Shown: positions 52,994 to 61,395 of the stretch, piece by piece
Layout: each line of letters starts with the position of its first letter
Numbering within the stretch: position 1 is the stretch's first letter
NCBI GenBank assembly: GCA_965205955.1
Contig: OZ242192.1
Span: 1,674,001-1,738,000, forward strand
Length of the DNA: 64,000 nucleotides
Source: G965202915 sp965205955
Lineage (GTDB): Bacteria; Pseudomonadota; Gammaproteobacteria; Eutrophobiales; Eutrophobiaceae
Direction: 5' to 3'
Notes under the pieces: generated by a model
What the model was told of the DNA's origin: nothing
Database searches by the model: none
The model's input: the letters and a program-made list of their open reading frames with translations, nothing else
Position numbers and translations under genes: made by a program

Positions 52994-55900
52994 ATGGTAA
53001 CACAGAAAAAAATCAAAAAGTCGATCGAGTCCTACTCCCACGCAGGAAGGGAGCGGGCGAACAACCCGCCTGTTGGATTGGTTACGCCGAAAACAGACCC
53101 GGACAAGGGAGAGAAGCGGACTTACGCCTACGACCCGCATTTAGACCCGCAACTCCAATGGGCGGGCAAAGCCGAACACACATCGTTTGACGTGCCCACA
53201 CAATCGCTGCACGTTCACGAACGCATCGACCCGCGCACGATTGTGGAAGCGGTCAGAAAGCGCAACGGCGACAACGGCAATCAAGGCTCTTTGTTCGACA
53301 AACAACGCGACATCCCGCTCCGGCAGGAAATAGAGTTTTACAAACATTCCAACAACTGGAGCAACCGCCTGATCGCCGGCGATTCCCTGCTGGTGATGAA
53401 CTCACTGCTGCAAAAAGAGAATATGGCGGGGAAGGTGCAATGCGTGTATATCGACCCGCCTTACGGGATTAAATACGGCTCAAACTTTCAGCCGTTTGTG
53501 AATAAGCGCGACGTCAAGGATGGCAAGGATGAGGATTTGACCACTGAACCGGAGACGATAAAAGCGTTTCGAGATACTTGGGAGCTGGGGATTCATTCGT
53601 ATCTGTCGTATATGCGCGACCGCTTGTTGCTGGCAAGGGAGTTGTTGGCGGAGAGCGGGAGTGTGTTTGTGCAGATAGGTGATGAGAATGTGCATCGGGT
53701 AAGTATGATTATGGATGATGTCATGGGCGCAGATAACCGTCTGGCGACTATATCTTTTGCCACCACGAGCGGCAGTTCGGCGACATTCCTGCCACAGGTT
53801 GCGGATTATTTACTCTGGTATACCAAAGACAAAGAGAAGGCAAAATTCAGGCAGTTGTATGAACCGCTGAGCCGGGCTGAGATTGTTGGTTATTTTAACT
53901 GGGATGTGGCCGTGGAATTGCCCGATGGTAACTGTCGGAAAATCACGGCGGAAGAGCGCTACGACCCCGATGCATTTCTGCCCAAAGGGGCGCGCATTTA
54001 TAGGCGCACGGGCTTGGACTCTCAGGGCGTCTCCACTACCGGGCGCTCCGAGCCGTATGAGTGGAACGGCAGGATTTTTCATTGCTCAAAAAACAGACAA
54101 TGGTCTATCTCCAAAGAGGGGATGGATCGCCTGGCTGATGTGGGACGATTGGAGGCCCTCAAGGGACAAAATTCACTCATGTGGAAAAAGTATGAGAATG
54201 AGGTGCCCGGGCGGCGCATCAATAATATCTGGCCGGCCCAGATGTATCCGAGCCAGAAACGATATGTTGTGGAAACTTCCGCCAAGGCAATTCAGCGCTG
54301 CATCCTGATGACCACCGACCCCGGCGATCTGGTCTTTGATCCGACCTGCGGCAGTGGTACCACCGCCTTTGTTGCTGAGCAATGGGGACGGCGGTGGATT
54401 ACCTGCGATACCTCGCGCGTGGCGCTGGCGTTGGCCAGACAGCGGCTGATGACCGCCACTTTTGACTACTACAAATTGGCTTATCCAGAGGAGGGGGTTA
54501 GAAGCGGATTTGAATATAAATCGGTTGCTTATGTATCTCCCAGTATTCTGGCAGATGAAGCGTCATCTCATAAAATCGCACTTTTCGACCAACCATTCAA
54601 AGACACAAAGCGAGCAAGAGTAACCGGCCCTTTCACCACCGAAGCCGTACCCGCTCCGACCGTCATACCCATCCATCCTCCCTCTCCCTCTGGGAGAGGG
54701 ACCGAGGGTGAGGGCTCCCCCCTAACCCCCTCCCTAATAAAACAAGCCCGCCAACTCCGCAAACAACAAACCGATGCCGAACAACTACTCTGGCATTTAC
54801 TGAGAGACAACAATTTCTACGGATTCAAATTCCGACGTCAACATCCTGTTGATCCGTATGTTTTGGATTTCTACTGCCACGAAGCGCAACTCGGCATTGA
54901 ACTGGATGGCGGACATCACAACGAAGCCGACCAACAGAGCAAAGATAAAAAACGGACAGCGTTTCTGATAGAGCAAGGTATGGAGGTTATACGCTTTTGG
55001 AATAATGAGGTGTTGCGGGAGACGGAGGGGGTGTTGGAGAGCTTGCATGAGGCCCTCACCCCGGCCCTCTCCCAGAGGGAGAGGGAGGTCATTGCGGACG
55101 AAACGGTCGCCCGCTCCGGCGAAACCCTGCGCCAGCATGAATGGCGCGATGAACTCCTGAAAACCGGCATTCGCGGAAAAAGCGGACAGCGCATTGTTTT
55201 CTCCCGAGTTGAACCGATCCCCTGCCGATGGCTGCACGCGGATGCCGAAACCAAACCGGATGACTCGGGAAAAGACGAAATAAGAGATGCGGCAACGGCG
55301 CATACACCCCGCCGGGCCGTAATTTCCTTCGGCCCCGAACACGCCCCGCTCGAACAACGACAAGTCGAAAACGCATTGCAGGAAGCGGCAACCCTTATGC
55401 CAAAACCGGAGATTGTCGTATTTGCCGCCTTTCAATTTGACCCCGAGGCGGCAAAAGACATAGATGAAACCAACTGGCCCGGCGTAACCATGCTAAAAGC
55501 GCAAATGAACGCCGACCTGCAAAACCAGGACTTGAAGAAAAAACGTGCCAGCAACGAAAGTTTCTGGCTGGTCGGACAACCGGATGTGGTAGTGGATAGT
55601 GAACAGTGGATAGTGAATAGTAAAACGCGGGAGGCGCTGGCATCTTATGAAATCATTAAAAAGTTATCGGGAGTTGATAGTCTGGCAAAAATCAACGGCA
55701 TTGACCGAGGCGATCTATCACTGTTCATCGCTATTACCGAAAGAAGAGACCTATGGAATGCGGTCGCAACTGACGCGGGCGGCCGTGTCAATTCCGGCGA
55801 ATATAGCGGAGGGACAAGCGCGACACGGAACGGGAGAGTTTCTTCATTTTCTGGGAATAGCGCGGGGCTCCCTTGCAGAATTAGAGACGCTGGTGATTTT

Positions 55901-56383
55901 GTGTCAGAGATTGAAATTCTTTCCGAAAGAGACCGCAGGAACTACATTGACCGACTGCGAGGAAATCGGGAAATTGCCGACAGGGCTCGTCAAATCACTA
56001 CGTCCCTGCCCGACAAACTATCCACTATCCACTATTCACAAGTCACTATCCAAGGCTTCGACTACTTCAACACCAAAACCGGCGAGCTTGAATCCGGCGA
56101 TGCAAACAAAATAGCCGTCTGGATGCTGGACACGGACTACGACGGCAGGAGCCTGTATCCGAGCCAGGTATTCTTCCCAATGGCGGACAGCAAGGGTGGC
56201 TGGGCAAAGCTCGCTAAAAATCTAAAAGCGGAGATAGATGAGGGATTGATAGAGGCATACAGGGGAACGCTGTCATTGCCGTTTGAACCTGGGCAAAACA
56301 GCAGAGTTGCGGTTAAAATAGTGGATGATAGAGGCATTGAGAGTTTGAAGGTGGTGGAGATAGAGGAGGCTGATCAATGTTAA
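52994..56383 (+). CDS. mod: Type III restriction-modification methyltransferase (Mod) with two in-frame insertions
   Basis: DNA N6-adenine methyltransferase of the beta class: motif IV DPPYGIKYG (about residue 153) precedes motif I DPTCGSGTT (about 450). At 1129 residues it is far longer than its relatives. Two segments are foreign: residues about 563-697 are a DUF559 nuclease-like domain bounded by inverted repeats, and about 866-1020 come from an intervening-sequence element whose own gene uses another frame. Without them about 840 residues remain, and the flanking sequences (GPFTTEAVPAPTV / ARSGETLRQHEWRDELL, and FWLVGQPDVV / GFDYFNTKTGELESG) would join as in normal Mod proteins. The frame has no stop, so a full-length product is possible, but activity is uncertain. 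The end overlaps the AAA gene by 7 bp. Confidence 0.88.
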   Translation: MVTQKKIKKSIESYSHAGRERANNPPVGLVTPKTDPDKGEKRTYAYDPHLDPQLQWAGKAEHTSFDVPTQSLHVHERIDPRTIVEAVRKRNGDNGNQGSLFDKQRDIPLRQEIEFYKHSNNWSNRLIAGDSLLVMNSLLQKENMAGKVQCVYIDPPYGIKYGSNFQPFVNKRDVKDGKDEDLTTEPETIKAFRDTWELGIHSYLSYMRDRLLLARELLAESGSVFVQIGDENVHRVSMIMDDVMGADNRLATISFATTSGSSATFLPQVADYLLWYTKDKEKAKFRQLYEPLSRAEIVGYFNWDVAVELPDGNCRKITAEERYDPDAFLPKGARIYRRTGLDSQGVSTTGRSEPYEWNGRIFHCSKNRQWSISKEGMDRLADVGRLEALKGQNSLMWKKYENEVPGRRINNIWPAQMYPSQKRYVVETSAKAIQRCILMTTDPGDLVFDPTCGSGTTAFVAEQWGRRWITCDTSRVALALARQRLMTATFDYYKLAYPEEGVRSGFEYKSVAYVSPSILADEASSHKIALFDQPFKDTKRARVTGPFTTEAVPAPTVIPIHPPSPSGRGTEGEGSPLTPSLIKQARQLRKQQTDAEQLLWHLLRDNNFYGFKFRRQHPVDPYVLDFYCHEAQLGIELDGGHHNEADQQSKDKKRTAFLIEQGMEVIRFWNNEVLRETEGVLESLHEALTPALSQREREVIADETVARSGETLRQHEWRDELLKTGIRGKSGQRIVFSRVEPIPCRWLHADAETKPDDSGKDEIRDAATAHTPRRAVISFGPEHAPLEQRQVENALQEAATLMPKPEIVVFAAFQFDPEAAKDIDETNWPGVTMLKAQMNADLQNQDLKKKRASNESFWLVGQPDVVVDSEQWIVNSKTREALASYEIIKKLSGVDSLAKINGIDRGDLSLFIAITERRDLWNAVATDAGGRVNSGEYSGGTSATRNGRVSSFSGNSAGLPCRIRDAGDFVSEIEILSERDRRNYIDRLRGNREIADRARQITTSLPDKLSTIHYSQVTIQGFDYFNTKTGELESGDANKIAVWMLDTDYDGRSLYPSQVFFPMADSKGGWAKLAKNLKAEIDEGLIEAYRGTLSLPFEPGQNSRVAVKIVDDRGIESLKVVEIEEADQC
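54680..55085 (+). mobile_element. DUF559 nuclease cassette with 36-bp inverted repeats, in frame inside mod
   Basis: The left end starts with CCCTCTCCCTCTGGGAGAGG (54680) and the right end, read on the other strand from 55085, starts with the same bases; similarity extends about 36 bp to GTGAGGGC. Each end is itself a palindrome. Between them a DUF559 (Vsr-like PD-(D/E)XK) domain is coded in the mod frame: LRKQQTDAEQLLWHLLRD, FKFRRQHPVDPYVLDFYC, and LGIELDGGHH. The translated ends PSPSGRGTEGEGSPLTP and EALTPALSQREREV are the well-known peptide signature of this repeat family. The whole is about 406 bp. Confidence 0.85.
55591..56053 (+). mobile_element. intervening-sequence-type element with inverted repeats inside mod
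   Basis: The left end (55591-55621) has AGTGGATAGTGAACAGTGGA and continues TAGTGAATAGT; the right end (56017-56053) has the complementary ACTATCCACTATCCACTATT and CACTATCCA. Between them is a gene for a four-helix-bundle protein of the 23S rRNA intervening-sequence type. Such elements with GTGGATAGTG-type ends are dispersed in several phyla. Here the insertion leaves mod open. Confidence 0.82.
55647..56114 (+). CDS. Four-helix-bundle (S23/IVP) protein nested in mod in another frame
   Basis: The frame, +1 relative to mod, starts at ATG 55647 and reads KSLKSYRELIVWQKSTALTE, GMRSQLTRAAVSIPANIAEG and FLHFLGIARGSLAELETLVI. These are the conserved parts of four-helix-bundle proteins coded by 23S rRNA intervening sequences. 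The recognised protein ends near 56040 (NYPLSTIH); the frame then runs on into mod sequence for about 20 codons to the stop at 56114, so the original stop seems lost or the C-terminus altered. The function of the family is unknown. Confidence 0.8.
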   Translation: MKSLKSYRELIVWQKSTALTEAIYHCSSLLPKEETYGMRSQLTRAAVSIPANIAEGQARHGTGEFLHFLGIARGSLAELETLVILCQRLKFFPKETAGTTLTDCEEIGKLPTGLVKSLRPCPTNYPLSTIHKSLSKASTTSTPKPASLNPAMQTK

Positions 56384-57534
56384 TAAGCAATATAAAACTA
56401 AAAAACTGGCGCAACTTCACGCAGGCGGATGTGGCTTTGCAAGGGCGGCAGTTCATTGTGGGGCCAAACGCTTCCGGCAAATCCAATTTTCTGGATGCGT
56501 TTCGCTTTTTGCGCGATATTGCCAAGCAGACTGGCGGGGGGTTGCAGGCAGCGATTGAAAAAAGGGGTGGCGTGTCGAAAATCCGCTGTCTGAGTGCGCG
56601 AAGCGACCCGGAAATTGTCATCGGTATTTCCCTTACTGATACAGAAAATGATGATCCACCCAAATGGCGATACGAAATAGGTATCAGGCAAGAGACAAGA
56701 GGCCACAGACAGCCTCATCTGGCATATGAACGAGTATGGAAGAACGGTCAAAAAATACTAACTCGCCCCAACTCGGAAGACAAGCAAGATACGGAGCGTC
56801 TGAAACAGACCTATCTCGAACAGGTGAATAATAACAAGGATTTCAGAGAAATAGGACAACATCTCAATAAAATTACCTATATGCATCTGGTGCCGCAGCT
56901 ACTGCGCCATTCTGACAATATACAGGGCAGAGTTTTAGAAGACGACCCATTCGGCCAGGGCTTCCTGGAACGCATGGCGACAACCACCCCAAGGACTCGA
57001 GATGCCCGATTGAAAAGGATAAACAATGTCATCAAAATTGCCGTGCCGCAACTGGAAAAAATAAACTTTGAACATGATGAGCATACCGGACGACCGCATA
57101 TCAGCGCCTTGTATTCGCATTGGCGTGCCCATGGAGCACGCCAGCGGGAAGACCAGTTTTCTGATGGTACGTTGCGGTTAATAGCGTTGCTTTGGTCCTT
57201 GCTGGAAAACGACTCCTTGCTATTGCTGGAAGAACCGGAGGTGTCGTTACATGCCGGGATTGTGGAAAATATGGCGCCGCTTCTGTATCGGGCACAGCAA
57301 AAAAATAAACGGCAGCTGCTGATTAGTACCCACAGTGTCGAACTGCTGTCCGACATGGGAATTGACGGCAGAGAAGCTTTGCTGCTGACGCCTAGCAGAG
57401 AAGGAACGAAGATAGAAATTGCGTCTAACCTCGACGAAATAAGGTCTCTTCTGCTCGATGTCGGCATGTCCGTAGGCGAAGCGGTGATCCCACGCACGAA
57501 ACCAAAAAAGATTCTCCAATTACCATTGTTTTGA
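56377..57534 (+). CDS. AAA ATPase, OLD/RecF-like (RloA type)
   Basis: The 385 residues form an ABC-type ATPase without a long coiled coil: ISNIKLKNWRNF at the start, Walker A GPNASGKSN (about 29-37), signature FSDGTLRLIALLWSLL, Walker B LLLLEEPEVSLH and the H-loop LISTHSVELL. It overlaps the mod end by 7 bp and overlaps the next gene by 4 bp. ATPases of this kind paired with a TOPRIM-like protein occur in anti-phage modules (OLD/RloAB-like); a role beside restriction is inferred. Confidence 0.85.
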   Translation: MLISNIKLKNWRNFTQADVALQGRQFIVGPNASGKSNFLDAFRFLRDIAKQTGGGLQAAIEKRGGVSKIRCLSARSDPEIVIGISLTDTENDDPPKWRYEIGIRQETRGHRQPHLAYERVWKNGQKILTRPNSEDKQDTERLKQTYLEQVNNNKDFREIGQHLNKITYMHLVPQLLRHSDNIQGRVLEDDPFGQGFLERMATTTPRTRDARLKRINNVIKIAVPQLEKINFEHDEHTGRPHISALYSHWRAHGARQREDQFSDGTLRLIALLWSLLENDSLLLLEEPEVSLHAGIVENMAPLLYRAQQKNKRQLLISTHSVELLSDMGIDGREALLLTPSREGTKIEIASNLDEIRSLLLDVGMSVGEAVIPRTKPKKILQLPLF

Positions 57535-58136
57535 TGACGCCAATCCCTCTCATCCTAATCGTTGAAGACCAGCTCAGCGAGGTTGTCGCAATGAAAATCC
57601 TCGAGAAAACCGATAGAAATTATGAAGTCTTAGGAGTCTTGCGTTGGAATAAAGATAAAATCAAGGAAAAAATAAAGCACATCAATCAAGCAGCCCAAGG
57701 TCATGCTTATTTTGTTCTCACTGACCAGGATACAGACGATAGATGCCCTCCCGAGGCGATAAGAGAACTCCGCGAACCAGTCCATTCGAATCTTGTATAT
57801 CGGTTTGCTGTGATGGAAATAGAATCATGGGTTATGGCACATCGAGAAGCAGTTTCAAAGTTCTTATCTGTTCCCATAAATAGAATCCCCGCTGATATTG
57901 ACGCCATAACAAGTCCAAAAGAACATCTGGTAACCCTGGCAAAAAAATCCAGATCCAGCAGAGTCAGGAACGATATTGCGCCTCGGGATAAATCCACAAG
58001 CAAAGTGGGGCCTAATTACAACGACAGGCTTAGTGAGTTTGTGATGAAACATTGGGATATAAATACCGCTGCACGATATTCACGGAGTCTAAATCGCACT
58101 CTTGAAAAACTACAACATTTCTCTCCGAGTTCGTAG
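57531..58136 (+). CDS. TOPRIM-like (DUF4276/RloB-type) partner protein
   Basis: A 201-residue protein with a TOPRIM-like layout: Glu in LILIVEDQLSEVVAMKIL near the start, acidic TDQDTDDRCP near residue 64-72, and FAVMEIESWVMAHREAV near 93-109, as in DUF4276/RloB-like proteins. The C-terminus has APRDKSTSKVGPNYND. It is coupled to the ATPase (ATGA overlap). Together they resemble a split OLD nuclease; catalytic activity is inferred only. Confidence 0.7.
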   Translation: MMTPIPLILIVEDQLSEVVAMKILEKTDRNYEVLGVLRWNKDKIKEKIKHINQAAQGHAYFVLTDQDTDDRCPPEAIRELREPVHSNLVYRFAVMEIESWVMAHREAVSKFLSVPINRIPADIDAITSPKEHLVTLAKKSRSSRVRNDIAPRDKSTSKVGPNYNDRLSEFVMKHWDINTAARYSRSLNRTLEKLQHFSPSS

Positions 58137-58163
58137 ATATTTTCTAACATCAGCATTGACATC

Positions 58164-58721
58164 ATGGAAAACCCCACTCGCCCTAACAGCCTCATCATCA
58201 ACTCCCCCTACTCCGCTCCTTCCGAACACTGGCAATTTGTTGAAGAAGGAGAACCCCTTGAACTTGCTGAAGGTCGCCGTCAAGCCGGATATATGACTGC
58301 CGACCCGAAAGCGAAACCTCATCAAGACAAAGGAACTTTTAAACCCCTGCCACTTGCGAATCAAACCCGTCAGCGGGTTGCTACCTGGCGCGAGGCGGGT
58401 TATCCGGGGATTACCGGCATTACCAAAACCGGCGAGCTTGAATCCGACGATGCAAACAAAATAGCCGTCTGGATGCTGGACACGGACTGCGACGACAGGA
58501 GTCTGTATCCGAGCCAGGTATTCTTCCCAATGGCGGACAGCAAGGGTGGCTGGGCAAAGCTCGCTAAAAATCTGAAAGCGGAGATAGATGAGGATATGAT
58601 AGAGGCATACAAGGGAACGCTGTCATTGCCATTTGAACCTGGGCAAAACAGCAGAGTTGCGGTTAAAATAGTGGATGATAGAGGGATTGAGAGTTTGAAA
58701 GTTGTTGAGGTTGGAAAATGA
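58164..58721 (+). pseudogene. res/mod chimera at a recombination joint
   Basis: Residues 1-88 (LIINSPYSAPSEHWQFVEEG through AGYPGITGIT) are the N-terminus of a type III restriction subunit, as at 62624 onward. Residues 89-185 (KTGELESDDANKIAVWMLDT through VKIVDDRGIESLKVVE) are the C-terminus of Mod, as at 56080-56365. The two parts meet at ACCAAAAC (58422-58429), also found at 56072 in mod and 62873 in res. The frame is open and its stop overlaps the ATG of the PHP/SMC gene, so it may still couple translation. It has neither methyltransferase nor helicase motifs. Confidence 0.92.
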
Positions 58722-61390
58722 ATAACACAATACAATATAAAGGCGCGCGTTTTTATAAATGCGCTTTGCAGGTTAATCCTTCTAGTTATGCGGCATATCG
58801 GGGCGAGGCATCAGAAGATGAAGCAACCTATAATCAACGGATTTTAGAGCAATGCCAGGAAAATAAAATCAAAGTTGTGGGTCTGGCTGATCATGGTTCA
58901 GTTGAAAGCTCTCAAGGATTGCGCGCATTTCTTGAAGAAAATGAGATCGTCGTATTTCCCGGTTTTGAAATTGCCAGTTCTGAGAAAATACACATGGTAT
59001 GTTTATATCCTGAAGATACGCAGCACTCAATACTCAATCAATATTTAGGACAGTTGATGGGGGGTAATATCTCTCAATTAGCAGATCAACCTACCCATGC
59101 ATCTTCCTTGAGCTGTGAAGAAATCGCGAGAAAGCTCCTCGACCAACAAAAAGGATTTTGGTTTGCTGCTCATATAACAGGTAGAAATGGTTTGCTTAGA
59201 TTGTCGAAAGATGGGAATAACTATACACATCTTTGGAAAAATCATGAACTGGTTATCGCGGCTCAAATTCCTGGTTCAATTGACGACCTGAATCAAGATT
59301 TTAAAAAATACCACAAAATTCTTGAAAACAGAAACCCCGACTATAAGCGCATAAAACCAATTGCTATTATCAATGCCAAGGATGTGTCAAAACCGGAGGA
59401 TTTGGCAATCAGATCCTCATCTTGTCTGGTCAAAATGACACAACCGACTTTTGAGGCGCTTAAGAAAGCATTTCATGATCCGGAATCTCGCATCCGCTTA
59501 AACCATGATCTCCCCGAAAAACCTTACTCCTTTATCCGCTCTATTGCCTGGGAAGGTGCAGGGTTTTTTGAGGCCAGGACATTGGCTTTTTCCAAAAATC
59601 TCAATGCGGTTATTGGTGGCAGAGGTACAGGAAAAAGCACCTTGATAGAAAGCATTCGTTTTGCTTTGGACTTACCCAGTAAAGGCGGAGAACGCCAGTT
59701 AGAGGCACTTCGTAGGCAGAACCTGGGCAGTGCAAAGGTATTGCTAGAGGTCATTTCAAAATCTCATCATGGAAATCGCTACACGATCAGCAGACGTTAT
59801 GGCGAAAGACCTGAGGTTATAAATGAACAAGGCGAACCCTCTCATTTGACGCCGGCTGATTTATTGCCGTCTATTGAACTTCTGGGACAGAATGAAATCC
59901 TGGAAATAGAGAAAGATGAAGATGCCAAATTAGAATTGATCCATTATTTTCTGCCTGACAGAAAAAAATTTAACGCGACCATGGATTTGGTTAGGAAAAA
60001 ATTGGCAGAGAACCGTGCTGAAATCGTTAAGCAGCGAGAGGAGATTGACTCTCTTGAATCAGCAGTATCACAAGAACAAAAATATAAAGAACAACTTGAG
60101 AATTTTCAAAAACTGGGGATTGCCAATAAATTAAGCAATGTGCAATTTCTGGAAAAAGAGAAGTGGATTAAAGATCAGGTCAACACACAGTTTCAATCGT
60201 TTGAAGAATGGCTGGAAAACTATAAGGATGCTTTTGACGTGTCATTTCTGCAAGCAGAAAATGATGCTGCGTTGCCAAATACAGACTCTATCGAAAAGAT
60301 AGCTAAAATTATGGAAGCCTTTAAACAGAAAATAGATGCGCTTGTTGAGCAGGAGAAAGAACATTTAAAAGCTGCAAGAGCAGATTACCAAATAGAGCTA
60401 AAAAACTGGCAGAGCAATTCTGCTAAAATAACTGATGAGCTCAATCAGGCAATTGCGCAGTTGCCCGAACAATCCGGGAGAAGCGGCAAAGAAATTGGTC
60501 GCGAGTTTCAGGGAATTGCCACCCAGTTGACGGCAGTAAGTCGACAAAGAGAAGCTCTTGACCGGCAGAAAAAAATCGTCAAAGAACTTGAGAAGGAACG
60601 CAGTCGATATCTGGAAGAATATAGGGATACTGCTTTTAAGCGTTATACTGCTATGAGTCAATCCATAGAGAAATTAAATAAATCATTGCGAGGCAAGGTA
60701 AAAATATCGATTGTTCGTATCCAAAACAGGAAGTCACTAGAAAAGTTTTTATCAGAGCTGGATGGAATCGGTTCAGCAAAAGTACAGTGGATAAAATATC
60801 CAGAAACCATAGACCTGGTAGAGTGGGCACAATGGATAGCGGAGAAGAAAGAGCAAAGTTTTATTAACGAATACGAACAATATGATTTGACAAAAGGCAC
60901 TGTGGAGAAGATGTTGGGAATGAGTTTGGACCGACAATTACAACTACAGGAAATTGAATTGAAGGACGTGGTAAAAATTGAATTAAATACCGCACACTCC
61001 GGTTCAACTGAACACTATGTTGATCTGCAGCACCTCTCCACCGGACAAAAATGTACCGCAATTTTAAATTTGTTATTGCTTGGCAGAGATGAACCGTTGA
61101 TTATCGACCAGCCGGAAGATAATTTGGACAATGCCTTTATTGCCGAGCATATTGTCAGTGATATACGGCAATCAAAAACAAAAAGACAGTTTTTATTCGC
61201 AACCCATAATGCAAATATTCCGATATTTGGTGATGCCGAATTAATAGCAGTGCTCAATAGCGAAAAAGACAAGGGTTCAATAGCCTATCAAGGCTCTATT
61301 GATCAATCAGATATTCAGCAACAGTCGGCTGAAATATTGGAAGGTGGCAAAGCGGCATTTAAGGCCCGCCAGGACAAATACGGTTTTTGA
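58718..61390 (+). CDS. PHP-like domain plus SMC-type ATPase (TrlF-like)
   Basis: The 890 residues begin with a PHP-like domain (VVGLADHGSVESSQGLRAFL, VVFPGFEIASSEKIHMVCLY) whose first HxH metal motif is not visible, so phosphoesterase activity is doubtful. An SMC/RecN-type ATPase follows: Walker A GGRGTGKST (about 304), a long charged coiled coil (about 410-700), signature LSTGQK, Walker B PLIIDQPEDNLDN and H-loop FATHNANIP. Start ATG overlaps the chimera stop by 4 bp. PHP-SMC proteins are frequent in restriction and defence loci; DNA sensing is inferred. Confidence 0.83.
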   Translation: MNNTIQYKGARFYKCALQVNPSSYAAYRGEASEDEATYNQRILEQCQENKIKVVGLADHGSVESSQGLRAFLEENEIVVFPGFEIASSEKIHMVCLYPEDTQHSILNQYLGQLMGGNISQLADQPTHASSLSCEEIARKLLDQQKGFWFAAHITGRNGLLRLSKDGNNYTHLWKNHELVIAAQIPGSIDDLNQDFKKYHKILENRNPDYKRIKPIAIINAKDVSKPEDLAIRSSSCLVKMTQPTFEALKKAFHDPESRIRLNHDLPEKPYSFIRSIAWEGAGFFEARTLAFSKNLNAVIGGRGTGKSTLIESIRFALDLPSKGGERQLEALRRQNLGSAKVLLEVISKSHHGNRYTISRRYGERPEVINEQGEPSHLTPADLLPSIELLGQNEILEIEKDEDAKLELIHYFLPDRKKFNATMDLVRKKLAENRAEIVKQREEIDSLESAVSQEQKYKEQLENFQKLGIANKLSNVQFLEKEKWIKDQVNTQFQSFEEWLENYKDAFDVSFLQAENDAALPNTDSIEKIAKIMEAFKQKIDALVEQEKEHLKAARADYQIELKNWQSNSAKITDELNQAIAQLPEQSGRSGKEIGREFQGIATQLTAVSRQREALDRQKKIVKELEKERSRYLEEYRDTAFKRYTAMSQSIEKLNKSLRGKVKISIVRIQNRKSLEKFLSELDGIGSAKVQWIKYPETIDLVEWAQWIAEKKEQSFINEYEQYDLTKGTVEKMLGMSLDRQLQLQEIELKDVVKIELNTAHSGSTEHYVDLQHLSTGQKCTAILNLLLLGRDEPLIIDQPEDNLDNAFIAEHIVSDIRQSKTKRQFLFATHNANIPIFGDAELIAVLNSEKDKGSIAYQGSIDQSDIQQQSAEILEGGKAAFKARQDKYGF

Positions 61391-61395
61391 CCACT

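Noticed and set aside
54680..55085. DUF559 segment as a native domain of Mod
   Set aside because: The inverted repeats at both ends and the restored Mod continuity after its removal argue for an inserted cassette.
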